In this document: piece by piece, positions 9,899-20,616 of the stretch
Layout: every line of letters starts with the position of its first letter
Position numbering within the stretch: position 1 is the first letter of the stretch
DNA from: Globisporangium splendens
Lineage: Eukaryota > Oomycota > Peronosporomycetes > Pythiales > Pythiaceae
Assembly: GCA_006386115.1 (NCBI GenBank)
Contig: VFIW01000078.1
Coordinates: 1-64,000, forward strand
Reading direction: 5' to 3'
DNA: 64,000 bases
Made by a program: the position numbers and the translations under genes
Notes under the pieces: generated by a model
Databases searched by the model: none
Told to the model about the DNA's origin: nothing
The model's input: the letters and a program-made list of their open reading frames with translations, nothing else

Positions 9899-11488
9899 AT
9901 GGTGCTCACAGCTGCGCGGCTCGTGTGTGAGGCGAAGGGCATGGACCAGCTCGCCCACGTGTGGGAGGGCATGAACGCGTACCTGGACCACTCCCAGCAG
10001 TGGAGTATCGAGCAGGCGGCAGCGAAGGGCTTCAAGTACCTGGTGCAGCATCTGGCGCTCGCAGTGCCCGCGACGAGCGACTCGGACAACTCGCTCGTGA
10101 TGGATTTCGCGGCGCGCAATGGCCACTTGGAGATCTTGAAGTGGCTTCATGCGACCGAGCGACTGAACGGATGCTCCACGCGCTCGATGGACGACGCGGC
10201 GAAGAACGGGCATCTCGAGATTGTGCAGTGGTTGCACGAGAACCGACGCGAAGGGTGCACGACCAAGGCGATGGATTATGCGGCGAAGCACGGCCATTTG
10301 AAGGTTGTGCAGTGGCTCCATGCGAACCGGATGGAAGGGTGCACGACCAAGGCGATGGACCTTGCGGCGCAGAATGGTCATCTCGAGATGCTGGAGTGGC
10401 TCGACGCGAATCGGTCCGAGGGATGCACTGCTACTGCCGTGAACCACGCGGCCTCGAAAGGCCATCTCAACACAGTGCAATGGCTCTGTGAGCATCGTCG
10501 AGAGGAATGCACGTCCAAAGCCATGGTCGACGCGGCTCGCCACGGCCACGTGTACATTCTGGAGTACCTCGGAGTCCAGTTTCCTGCGCTTTTCGAGAGC
10601 GCTGGTGCAAAGATGGTTCATGCTGCAACGGCAAAGGGTCATTTGCCAGTGTTGAACTGGCTGATCTCGGCACTTCCGATGAAATCTCTCAAATGCGAAG
10701 AAGCGAATGGGTCGTGGATGGATGTCGCCGCTGAATACGGTCAGGTGGATATCCTTCGCTGGTTTCACGAGCACTCGACCGCGCTTCCGATGGGCATCGA
10801 TGGATCACTCCCTACTTGCACAGTTGAAGCAATCGAAAAGGCTGCTGGCAATGGCCATAATGAGGTGTTGGCGTACCTGTACGAGAAGGAGCTGGTGAAC
10901 GTCACCGAAGAAAGCGATGCGATGAAGGCGCTTGTTGCGGCCGTCAAGGGCGGTCACCGTGACTGTGTCGAATGGCTGATCTCCCACTTCCAGCGTTTGT
11001 ACGAATCCCGATCGACGTCGACTGGGGTAATGGATGCCGCTGCCAGCTCGGGTCACACTGACATTCTCCAGTTCTTGCACGACGGGTCCATCACCTCGTC
11101 GTGGCGAGTGAGCTCGCAGGCGGTCAGCGATGCCGCCAGCAAAGGATACGTCGATGTGCTCATGTGGCTGCATGCAAACGAGCCTAGTGCCGAGGAAGCT
11201 ACTGATGCGTCTGAGGAAACTGAAGTCTCACCGTGGACGCCAATGGCGTTGGAATTGGCTGCGACGAACGGACACCTTTCGGTGGTGCAATGGCTCACTG
11301 AGCACCACCGCAGCGAATGCGCCAGCGTGGACGCGCTCAATGCTGCTGCGTATATGGACCATTTGGACATTGCGCGCTTCCTCTACACCCACGTGCGCTC
11401 GTCATGCTCGCTCGAACAAGCCATCGAGCACGCCCACGAGGGCGGCGCCGAAGACACGCTCATGTGGCTCGAGTCGCTTTCCGCTTGA
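9899..11488 (+). CDS. Ankyrin-repeat protein, intronless
   Basis: A 529-residue protein built from about 13 ankyrin-type repeats of roughly 30 residues, for example AAKNGHLEIVQWLHENRREG. The repeat core GHLEIVQWL recurs with variants (GHLKVVQWLH, GHLEMLEWL, GHLNTVQWL). This xxGHLxVVQWL form is common in large oomycete ankyrin families. Ankyrin repeats mediate protein-protein contact; no catalytic or membrane domain is present, so the partner is unknown. The N terminus (MVLTAARLVCEAKGMDQLAH) looks like a short cap rather than a signal peptide. Codon use is strongly G/C-ending, which also produces a 308-codon antisense shadow ORF. Confidence 0.9.
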   Translation: MVLTAARLVCEAKGMDQLAHVWEGMNAYLDHSQQWSIEQAAAKGFKYLVQHLALAVPATSDSDNSLVMDFAARNGHLEILKWLHATERLNGCSTRSMDDAAKNGHLEIVQWLHENRREGCTTKAMDYAAKHGHLKVVQWLHANRMEGCTTKAMDLAAQNGHLEMLEWLDANRSEGCTATAVNHAASKGHLNTVQWLCEHRREECTSKAMVDAARHGHVYILEYLGVQFPALFESAGAKMVHAATAKGHLPVLNWLISALPMKSLKCEEANGSWMDVAAEYGQVDILRWFHEHSTALPMGIDGSLPTCTVEAIEKAAGNGHNEVLAYLYEKELVNVTEESDAMKALVAAVKGGHRDCVEWLISHFQRLYESRSTSTGVMDAAASSGHTDILQFLHDGSITSSWRVSSQAVSDAASKGYVDVLMWLHANEPSAEEATDASEETEVSPWTPMALELAATNGHLSVVQWLTEHHRSECASVDALNAAAYMDHLDIARFLYTHVRSSCSLEQAIEHAHEGGAEDTLMWLESLSA

Positions 11489-11799
11489 ATTCACGTATAG
11501 AGAAGAAAGATATAGAGTGCATATTTAGATTGTCACTTGAGTAGAATTAGACTGCATTTTGATTGCGAGAGCTTTGAGAAAGCTGCATTTCAAGCGTGTC
11601 TGGTGATTAATAACCAATATAAGTAGATGACTCCCGAGACCTCCAGTTGTCACCTAAATGCTAACCAAATTCAGTTTAACACATCAACGAAACAAGCATG
11701 AACTCATAAGAGGAATGTATATACAAATAATTACCAGGTGAGGTAGAATCTACGTTATTGGGACCAGATCGCCATTCAAATCCGCACAGATCGACCAAA
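11489..11799. other. Intergenic, 311 bp
   Basis: A/T-richer spacer between the ankyrin gene and PIG-V. GCCATTCAAATCC at 11771-11783 is a weak Inr-like match just before the PIG-V start. Nothing else was recognised. Confidence 0.5.
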
Positions 11800-13422
11800 A
11801 TGGAGCGGCAGGTGCTTCAATTCGCCGTGGCGTCGCGCGCCATTGTGTCGAGCGTTGCCGCGCTCACGGCGCAGATCGTCACGCCCTACGATACGTCAAC
11901 GCATCTCGAGTCCCACTCGCGCTCGCTGTTCTCGGCGTTCGCCAACTGGGACGGCGTCTACTTCGCGCACATCGCGCGCCATGGATACGACTACGAGCAC
12001 GTGCACGCGTTTTTCCCACTCTACCCGCTGCTCATGCGCGCGCTCAGGTATTCATTCTCAAATGGCATGCAGCTGTGTGTGTGTGTGCGTTTGTGCGTGG
12101 GGCGGCTGTGCTGACGCATTGCTTGTTCACATGTTGTGCAGTGTTGTCTTGCCACTCGAGTCTTCAATCGCGAGTATCGTGAGCGGCTGGATCATCAGGT
12201 ACGAAGGCTTTAATCGCGAATACGCGCGCTTCCTTGTCCATGGTCACTCACAATGAAAGCTTACTCGTCTTTTTTGCAGCAATGCGAGCTTTGTGCTGGC
12301 GGCGCTGTTTCTCTATCGACTGGGGCGATTGGTACTCGACGATGAACGTGTCGCGCGCCGCGCCGCGTACCTCTTTTGCATCACGCCATCGAGCATTTTC
12401 ATGTCTGCAGTCTACTCCGAGAGGTTCGTCTCCACTTTATGCTCCAATATCTGCTCTTAATGACCAATATGCGGGCTTTGCTATCTACAGCTTGATGTGC
12501 TTGTTCAGCTTTAGCGGCATGTATTGCCTGGAGCTCCACAAGCGGTCGGGCAAGTTCAAGGAGCTTCTGTATTGTGCAATGCTCTTTGGCTGCGCATCTG
12601 CTACGCGCTCAAATGGCATCCTGCTATCCCGTACGCCTTTGCCTCTATTTTCTTTTCCCTCCAGATGAACGACTCCAACCCATTGACTCTCTTTGTGTGT
12701 TTGCAGTTTTCATCGCATGGTATCGTCTCTGGGTATCTCCATCTCCCACGGCAACCCCCAGTCGCTTTCTTCGTTATTGGTTGGTCACCGCGGTTCTCGG
12801 CGCTATCGCGATTGGACCCCAGCTCGCGTACTTTGTGTACGGCATGCGCGTGTATTGTCCGTCGCTATTTGGCTCAGCAGTAAGCAGCCAAACAGCATTG
12901 GTCGAGAACCGCAGCTGGTGCGCGCACGTGGTGCCCAATTTCTCGGCCATGTACATGTTCATCCAGAAAGAGTACTGGAACGCCGGTTTCTTCAACTACT
13001 ATGAGCTCAAGCAGCTCCCGAACTTTGTGCTGGCGGCGCCGGTGCTCACTCTCAGCATCGTCTCGCTCTTCCAGTATTTTAGCTCCACGATTCAGCATCG
13101 TGGCACGCGCCACAAGCAAGCAAAGCGTCGTTGTATTGGCGCGTCGTCAGCTTCTCCCTACTACGTGCATTGGCTGGTGCTCTTGGTGAATGCGCTGTTG
13201 GTCATGCACATTCAAGTTGCGACGCGGTTTTTCTGCGCGTGTCCACCACTCTTCTGGGCTCCTGCAGCGGCAGCAGCAGCATCGATCCCTCAGGCTTCGG
13301 CTCGCAAAGAACGACAATTGTCAGCAGCAATCACGTGGCAGGGCAAACTTGTCGTGGCGTATTTCCTGCTCTTCAATGTTCTTGGCGCCGTGCTGTTCCC
13401 GTCATTCTACCCATGGACATAG
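11800..13422 (+). CDS. PIGV: GPI mannosyltransferase 2 (PIG-V/Gpi18), five exons
   Basis: Adds the second mannose to the glycosylphosphatidylinositol precursor at the ER membrane. Exons read from the sequence: 11800-12047, 12142-12198, 12280-12423, 12491-12630, 12707-13422. All junctions are GT-AG and in phase, giving 434 residues, the usual family size. Diagnostic PIG-V stretches are FANWDGVYFAHIARHGY and FFPLYPLLMRAL in exon 1, then SAVYSESLMCLFSFSGMY across the exon 3/4 junction and ATRSNGILLS in exon 4. The remainder is hydrophobic with multiple membrane segments. Introns are 67-94 bp; the first carries a GT-rich run. The start is the ATG in ACCAAAATGG. The gene converges on the JmjC gene with 229 bp between stops. 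Confidence 0.88.
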
Positions 13423-13651
13423 ATAGAGAAAGCTGTTGTCAAAGAGAAAAAGTACCCTGCAAAATGCACGCGCTGTAACACAAAGTCAAAGAATGTTGCA
13501 AAGCAGTGGAGTCACTCTGTTGATCTCGAAACTATGAAAGTGGCTTTTTGGCACATCCCTGTGCACTCCACTTTCTTCGCCTTCCTCTTTTCCATGCCCT
13601 TGCTTGCTTTTATCGACGACACTCAAACAAACTATCACTCCAACACCGAAA

Positions 13652-16600
13652 TCAGCGGAGTTTCTTCTTCTTGAGCTTCTTCTCTAGGCGCTCACGTGCT
13701 GATTCTGATTTGCGCTTCGTGCTGCTCGAACTCCCCGAACTCACGTTTCCGTTCGTCGATGGCTTGGGCGGCGTGATTGGCAACGGAGGTCGCACCACCA
13801 CCCCCAGATCCGCGGATTTCGTGAAAGATCTTTCTTCATTTGGCTCCGAAGCAGGCTCTCGGTAGCTACCAGATTTATTCTTTAACGACGTGTGCTTACC
13901 AGAGTCGGACCTACTGCGTTTCCGTTCATCGCCTTTCGTTTTCCGCTTGAATTGCCCACTCGATGAAATATTTACATGGCCAGAGGAAGGCACACTCGAG
14001 TAAGGCGGAGGCGGAGAAGGAGGCATAGGCGGTGGCGGCGGCGTAGACGCGGGAGTCTGGGGCGGCGGCGACGGTGGAGGCATTGGAGGAGCGTCGGTCG
14101 CGGTTGCAGGTATTCCTCGTGTAGCCTTTTCAAAAGCATGAGGTTGAGACGCGCTATTTCGGCGACGCTGATCTGGCTCTTGCAGCTTTTTACGATTCTG
14201 ATGCTTTTGTTTTGAAGCCGTAGGCGTCTGCTTCTGTGTCCGACGTTGGCAGATCTGGCACTGGAAATATTTAGGCAGCTCTTCTCCATCCTGGAAACCC
14301 GCGCACTTTGTATGCTGCCATACCTGGCATCCGTCGCACTCGATCATGGATGTACCGTCGTCGTAATCCGATCCTTTCATTCCGCACACGCACTCGAAAT
14401 ACCACGCTTCACACTGGAAACAGAGAAAGAAATCTGGGACCTCGGTGCGTCCTGGTTTCAGCGCACAGTTTTGATGCACCCAGTTCTTGCACTTGTCACA
14501 TTCGACCATCTTGGTACCGTCATCAATATTTCTCCCGCTCATTCCACAAGAGCAATGAACAACCCAGTCGCCTTGCTCTTCAGCTGACATGCTGCCATCC
14601 GCTGACGCGATACCGACAGAAATCTGGACATGATTTGAGTTCGCTTGGTGCAGGGTGCTCTGATCGTGGAAAATCTGCTTTTTGACAAACTGCTTTTCCT
14701 TCGTTGGCTCTTTCTTTTTGCTTCGCCTGAGCTGATCAAGACGCTCACGTTGATGCTTTCGTGCTCGTTGAATGATTTCATCCTTCGTCCCACTCGTAAT
14801 CTTCATTTCTTCGAGCTTTGCGAGCTTCCGAACTGCGAGAAGCGCATCCACTGGCGCCGATGGAAGTCTTGGATACGCATTTTCTAAATCGGATTCTTCA
14901 CTTTCACTTGTGCTGCTTTCTCCATCATCTTCGTTCGCTTCGTCCACAGGTGCAGCAGTGTGATTGCTACTGCTACTGCTGCTACTACTGCTGCTGCTGT
15001 CGCTGCTGCTGCTGCTACTCGAGTCGCTGTCACTTCCGCTTTCATCCCCTGGCTTTTCCTCTTCTTCTTGCTCCTCTTCCTTTTCTTCTTGTTTCTCTGG
15101 AGGTTCATCGGAATCTGACTCGCTTAAACTTGAGCTCGAGCTATCACTGACGCTCGAGCTGGACTCGGAGCTGCTACTGCTGATACTGCTACTCGTATTG
15201 CTCGTGGTCGACGGACATGGACTGCTAGAAGGATCGAGCGCGACTTTTCTTTCGACTTTTGTCGAGCTAGGTCTTTCTTTGGTAAGCTGGAGGTCGGTTT
15301 GAAGACTTTGTCGGATGAAATCAAGCATCGCATGAGGAGAAGAAAAACCACCGGACGTTTTGCAGATTCGTGCGGGACTGAGCTCCTTGAAAACGTTTGT
15401 TCCACCTGATGCAGCAGTATCTTCTTGATCGCTACCCTGATTCTCAGCATCCAGCCATTTCTCCAGTTTGGATACCAAAAACTTCAGTTCTTTGAACTCC
15501 CATTTCGATATTGCTCCTTTCGAAGTGGATTTCTTAGTTTTCTTGGACCCTCGCAAGTGTTTGGCATAAGACGCCGCAGCATACCAATGTGCCGACTCGA
15601 ATTGGGGAAAGCGGAACTGCTTGCCCACATGAAGTGCATCTTCGATGCCATGACACCGCAGTTGCATCTGGATGTGATATCCTGTGAGGAAGTTGCCTCC
15701 AAACGCTATCGAGTCCTCTGGTGTATACACCGCGTGAATCCAGCCCGAAGGAAGCAGAAACGTTTCTCCCGCTTTGACTTCTGCATACGTGACGTCCTCC
15801 ATGTGATCAGCAAGGAAGTCCGATTCGCCAAACTTGTACTGGGCTTGGAACTGGTAGTACGCACGAAGGTTTGCATCCGTCGGCGGGATCAACAAAAAGA
15901 TCTGCAATTGTATGACAGATTAGCTTGCGCCTCAATGGATTGATGATTTCTTGGCATGAAAGTACTTACTTTTCTTCCTTGATAGAGATGATACCACACC
16001 GAGGAGCCACAAAAATCGATGTGGAAGTCAGTGTAGCTCTCAGCACAGCTCATCAGCGTATAGAGCTGCACTCTCGGCATCCTCGCGCGGTCTGCTTTCG
16101 TCGCCCTCGGCCAAAGCGCTTCAACCCATCCGATCTCCTTCACGACAGTCGGGGGACGTACCACTCGTGCCAGTTTTGTGGAGCCGCACTCGAGACTGAG
16201 CAGGTTCAGTATCCGCTGTCGCTCGTGCGCCGGTTCTCGGAAAAACTCCACCCATTCCTTTAACTTCCAATCCTCAGCGAGCTCCAACTGGGATGCAACC
16301 TACGAAGCACAGCGCGTAAGTCTGTGTGCCCAGGTTTCTTCTTGATTCGTAGAGCATAGGACTTACATCAATCGCACGAATGGCGCGTTCGCTTCCAATG
16401 TGCTTCTCGAGCTCACCCAGACTCATACCAGGACCAGGAACTGGGTGATTGGAAAGACATATGACGCAACCGTATGCATTAGCAAAAGTCAACTCACGGA
16501 GACGATCATGCACCTTGAAGCAATGGACGGTATGCAGCACTCACCTTGCAGCCCCACCTGCTCTGGCGAAGACGCGACAATTGGTTTCTTGAACCCATTC

Positions 16601-17063
16601 TCCATAAACTACTTGCACAGCAGAGCGCAACGCTCCATTCAGTCAGTGTCAACTACAACCCAGCGTCCCAGCCCACGCATCAGGATACATTACGCACATA
16701 GTCGCGATCAATAACGCTTCCCTCAGGAACCGCATACACCACTCTCTCCTTCGCTCCTGAGGTATGTGCCTTCTCCTCCAGCTCCTGCAGTCGCTCCTGC
16801 ATCCGCGTGCGCCAATCTGTCGCGGTCTCTTCCTGGAACTTTTTGCGGAGCGGCACTTGGACGACCGCTGCCACCGTCTGCAGGAACTCGTCGTCGTCGT
16901 CGTCGTCCCCACTCGTAGAGTCGCTCGCGCTCTCTCGAGCGGCGCCGTTTGTACGCACTTCTGCGCGCGGCGTCCTCGATTCCGCACTGCGCGAAGCCGC
17001 GGCCATTGTCTCGTGTCGCGCCATCTTCACGCGCTTCTTCCCTTCAAAAAGGACCACCGCCAT
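13652..17063 (-). CDS. JmjC histone lysine demethylase, PHF8/KDM7-like, with two C-terminal PHD fingers
   Basis: Exons on the minus strand: 17063-16698, 16608-16545, 16440-16367, 16299-15970, 15901-13652. Splices are GT-AG and phases fit, giving 1027 residues. The catalytic core resembles PHF8/KDM7/KDM2: NGFKKPIV, LGELEKHIGSERAIRAIDV and VRPPTVVKEIGWVEALWP, then the Fe(II) triad His261, Asp263 (FHIDFCGSSVWYH) and His334 (PSGWIHAVYTPEDS), with 2-oxoglutarate-binding Lys in YQGRKIFLLIPP. A long Ser/Asp/Glu-rich region follows. Two PHD fingers lie at about 723-775 (CSCGMSG...CDKCKNWVHQNC) and 778-832 (CVCGMKG...CDGCQVWQHTKC), then a proline-rich stretch and a basic Lys-rich end. Animal KDM7 proteins have the PHD N-terminal to JmjC; the order here is reversed. 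A GTG 27 nt upstream is in frame but the ATG at 17063 is preferred. Confidence 0.85.
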
Positions 17064-17313
17064 ACTGAACGTCACGCAACACTGGTACACACAAAAAAAC
17101 CTCGTATAAAAACCTCGTCTCCATATTTTTGACTACCTGGGACACACAACAGTAAACTTGCTGTCACGAATCTTGTCCCGAAGTCAGTTGATGGGTAAGT
17201 CCCGGACGTCCCGTGTATTAGAGGTCAGATATTCGGGACGCCATTGCCTTCACCATACACAGGGTCTCGAACCAATCAAACCCACACTGGAGCAGCTCCG
17301 AGGAAGCAGCGGA

Positions 17314-20277
17314 ATGAGTCAGTGGATGCTCAAGTGCACGCTGCACAAGGCACTCGGCGCGGGTGCTGCAGGCGGTCTGGGCTCCTCCACCGCCAGTGGC
17401 AGCCAGTCGGCGGTCGCGAAGCTGGCCGCGCGCAGATACAGTCTCTCGTCAGTGCCGGATCGCCGCAAGCGCAACCATTTCCAGAGCAACAAGAAGGACC
17501 AGAAGAAGAACTCGCATGCAACTGACAAGACGAGTGACGACACGGCGCCTGTTGTCGCTGGTCGATTTGGCAATGCGAATGCGAATGCACAGAGCAACAC
17601 GCGAGCCAAGGGCAACTGGGATCTCTTCAGCAGCACCAGCGTGAACAGAATCGGCAGCAATGCCAACAGCAACGGCAGCAATGCTGTTGCGAGTACGGAA
17701 GCGGGTGCTGCAAATGCGCAACAGAGCGGCAAAAGCGCATTCCGCAACGCGAAGGCGCGCGCGGGCAACTTTAAGAAGAAACAGGGCGACGCCAAGCAGA
17801 GTCCGGTATTCACCAACAAGTTCCAGAACTTGCTGTCGTTTGCATTCGATGATGGGAACGACACGAACTCGGCAGCAGAAGAGAGCACGTCGTCCCGTTC
17901 ATCTCGTAATCTGCTAGACCAAGACGACGATGATGTCTTCAGCAGCAAAAGCGCAAAGACCGCCGTCGATCTCTCTGCGCTTGGCTTTGACGATGAAGTG
18001 GACGATGATGTCGATGAAGACGACTCGCATTTCAAGAAGCACAAGAACAAGACCGCGAAGATCAAATTCGATGCGGCTGCGCCGAGTTCTCCGTCTGGAG
18101 CGCTCCTGTCCGCTGCGCCATCGGCCGCTGGCGGTTCCCCAGACAAGCGCAAGCAACTGAAGAACAAGAAGAAGAAAGACGGACGCAGTCTGCTGAAGAA
18201 TTTCCAGTTTGAGAACAGCATCTTTGACTCGGAGGACGATATCTTTGGACACGTTGACTGGGACGAAAAGTGCAACGATGCCGAGAACCGCGAGAACCGC
18301 GAACAGCGACGCTTCCAGCGCACGATGCGCAAGCAGACCAAGCAAGCGCCAGTGAAGATCGTCGCGGCGCCACTGGAGGTGGAGATCCCAACGTCGATCT
18401 CGGTCAAGGACCTGGCCGAGCGCATGTGCATCAAGTCCAAGGTGCTGATCAAGGCGCTGAAAGACCTCGGCGAGCGTGGCATGAAGGACGAGTCCGTGCT
18501 CTCGAACGATATCGCCGAGCTCGCCGTGGAATCGCTCAACATGGTGCCGATCCTGTTGCCTCCAGATTTCGTCGACCTTGAGCTCACGATGCCACCAGCG
18601 GATTGCTCCATGTTCCCACCGCGCTCGCCGATCATCTCGGTCATGGGCCACGTCGATCACGGGAAGACGACGTTGCTGGACTCGCTACGCAAGTCCAAGG
18701 TGGCCGCTGCAGAAGCAGGTGGCATCACGCAGAGCATCGGTGCGTTCACGGTCGAGCTGGGCAAGAAGTTCGGCAACCAGAGCAAGATCACGTTCATCGA
18801 CACGCCAGGTCACGCGGCGTTCAGCAACATGCGCTCACGCGGGTCCGAGGTCACGGACATCATCGTGCTCGTGGTCGCGGCCGACGATGGTGTGCGTCCG
18901 CAGACGGTCGAAGTGATCCAGCTCGCGCAGAAGAATAACGTGCCGATGGTCGTGGCCGTGACCAAGTGCGATATGCATTCGCACGACGAAGAAGAAGTGC
19001 GGAATCGCATCGCCGACCAGTTGCTGAACCGCGGCGTCGTCGTGGAGCAAATGGGTGGCGACACGCCATTGGTGTGTGTCTCGGGTAAAACGGGCGAAGG
19101 CATCGACACGTTGAAGGAAACGATCGCGTTGCATGCCGAGATTCTGGACCTGCGTGCCGACGATAAAGCCACGGGCGAAGCCGTTGTGCTGGAGGCCAAC
19201 GTCGCGCGCGGTGTCGGTACCCAAGTGGATGCGATCGTGAAATGGGGTACGCTGAAGACGGGAACTATCGTGGTCTGTGGCTTGGAGTACGGGAAGATCC
19301 GTGCGCTTGTCGATCAAGCCGGCAAGCGCGTCAAGCAGATCAGTCCAGGTAACCCTGCGCGTGTAATTGGTCTCAAGGGTCTGCCGAACGCAGGCGACGC
19401 GCTGCTCGCCGTCGATACGGAAGAGCGCGCTAAGGAAGTGATCGCGCAGCGTCAGGAGCTGCTCGAGTGGGACGTCATGGCGACCGCGGAGGAAGACGAG
19501 GACGACGCCTCGGGCAACGGGACCCACCGACGACGAAAGTACATGGGTGCGCGTCGAAAGTGGGAGCAGATCGAGTTGCGTCGTCGACAGGAAGTGGACG
19601 AAGCCAAGCGGATCGCGTCGCTGAAGGCCGGCGACGAAGGGTACGTGGCCAATATCGTGCCGATCATCGTGAAGACCGACTCGGTCGGCGTGATCTCGGC
19701 GATCGACGAGCTGATCGCGTCACTGCCGTCGGACGAAGCGATTATCAAGCGCATCCTGGCGTCAGTGGGTCCAGTATCGTCGTCGGATGTGGCGATGGCT
19801 GAGGCCACGGGTGCAACCATCTACGCGTTCAACATCAAGCACCCGAGCACGATCGACCGCGAGGCGCTCGAGAAGAACGTGAGCATCCGACAGCACCGTG
19901 TCGTGTACACGATGCTGGACGACATCAAGGAGCTGCTGCGGGACAACCTGAGCGGCGTGGAGGAGACGGAGATCATCGGCAGCGCCGAGGTGATCCAGTC
20001 CATCCCGATCACCAAGTCTGGTCGCCGCACGACCAACATCGCCGGGTGCAAGATCACGATGGGGCTCATGAACATGCAGGCCAAGTACCGACTGATCCGC
20101 GACGGCGAGACCATCGTGGAGGACGTGGGCATGGAGTCGATGCGCCACTTCCAGGAGAAGGTCGGCGAGGTGACCAAGGGCCAGGAGTGCGGCTTGCTGC
20201 TCGACGGCATCGACGACTTCCAGCCAGGCGACATCCTGCAGGCGTATGTTGTCAAGGTCGTGAAGCAGGCTTTGTAG
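17314..20277 (+). CDS. Mitochondrial translation initiation factor IF-2
   Basis: GTPase that places initiator tRNA on the small ribosomal subunit. From the ATG at 17314 the protein has 987 residues. The first residues (MSQWMLKCTLHKALG, then AARRYSLSSV) suit a mitochondrial presequence. About 350 residues of Ser/Asn/Lys/Asp-rich low-complexity sequence follow, then an IF2-N-like helical segment (SVKDLAERMCIKSKVLIKAL), the G domain (GHVDHGKTT at 445-453, DTPGHAAF, TKCD), domain II, and domains III/IV ending FQPGDILQAYVVKVVKQAL. The base-recognition motif is TKCD, not the usual NKxD. An upstream in-frame ATG at 17191 would add 41 residues; its context ATGGGTAAGT also resembles a splice donor. 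Intronless in the coding part. Confidence 0.88.
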   Translation: MSQWMLKCTLHKALGAGAAGGLGSSTASGSQSAVAKLAARRYSLSSVPDRRKRNHFQSNKKDQKKNSHATDKTSDDTAPVVAGRFGNANANAQSNTRAKGNWDLFSSTSVNRIGSNANSNGSNAVASTEAGAANAQQSGKSAFRNAKARAGNFKKKQGDAKQSPVFTNKFQNLLSFAFDDGNDTNSAAEESTSSRSSRNLLDQDDDDVFSSKSAKTAVDLSALGFDDEVDDDVDEDDSHFKKHKNKTAKIKFDAAAPSSPSGALLSAAPSAAGGSPDKRKQLKNKKKKDGRSLLKNFQFENSIFDSEDDIFGHVDWDEKCNDAENRENREQRRFQRTMRKQTKQAPVKIVAAPLEVEIPTSISVKDLAERMCIKSKVLIKALKDLGERGMKDESVLSNDIAELAVESLNMVPILLPPDFVDLELTMPPADCSMFPPRSPIISVMGHVDHGKTTLLDSLRKSKVAAAEAGGITQSIGAFTVELGKKFGNQSKITFIDTPGHAAFSNMRSRGSEVTDIIVLVVAADDGVRPQTVEVIQLAQKNNVPMVVAVTKCDMHSHDEEEVRNRIADQLLNRGVVVEQMGGDTPLVCVSGKTGEGIDTLKETIALHAEILDLRADDKATGEAVVLEANVARGVGTQVDAIVKWGTLKTGTIVVCGLEYGKIRALVDQAGKRVKQISPGNPARVIGLKGLPNAGDALLAVDTEERAKEVIAQRQELLEWDVMATAEEDEDDASGNGTHRRRKYMGARRKWEQIELRRRQEVDEAKRIASLKAGDEGYVANIVPIIVKTDSVGVISAIDELIASLPSDEAIIKRILASVGPVSSSDVAMAEATGATIYAFNIKHPSTIDREALEKNVSIRQHRVVYTMLDDIKELLRDNLSGVEETEIIGSAEVIQSIPITKSGRRTTNIAGCKITMGLMNMQAKYRLIRDGETIVEDVGMESMRHFQEKVGEVTKGQECGLLLDGIDDFQPGDILQAYVVKVVKQAL

Positions 20278-20616
20278 AGAAAACCGATATAACTAAATAT
20301 ATTACATTGAGTTGCAATGTAACCATTTGTAAAGCATCCAAGCGACAGTGCAACTGGTACCGTGTCGGTTGTACCGTCGCCATTGATTCAGTGCACCTCT
20401 CCTGTCAAAAACGTCTCGAAACCTGTCCAAGTCGTCAAAAACATCCCATTTGTCGATCCGCAACTTACCGGTATTGAGACCGATACATACCGTTCCCTTC
20501 CCCTGTTGTTGTGTTCCTCGCTTTTCTGTGCGATGGGCAGGCGGAGTGCGCACTCGCCCTCTCTCTCAGTGGCCCGGCTCGCCCTCTCACCACTATTTGA
20601 ACCTCTCCGCGCGTAA
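20278..20616. other. Intergenic between IF-2 and MED15, 339 bp
   Basis: Contains the 3' region of IF-2 and the presumed MED15 promoter. The sequence CTCACCACTATTTGAACC near 20586-20603 is a weak Inr/FPR-like match just before the ATG. No other gene was seen. Confidence 0.4.

Noticed and set aside
9848..10774. 308-codon minus-strand ORF opposite the ankyrin gene
   Set aside because: Periodic reflection of the sense ankyrin repeats in the codon-aligned frame.
17191..17313. Longer N terminus for IF-2 from the ATG at 17191
   Set aside because: Possible, but the ATG at 17314 gives a better presequence and 17191 sits in a splice-donor-like context; kept only as an alternative.
17319..18644. 441-codon minus-strand ORF opposite IF-2
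   Set aside because: Composition is a shadow of the G/C-ending codons of IF-2 (wobble faces wobble). No domain, and IF-2 is unmistakable.
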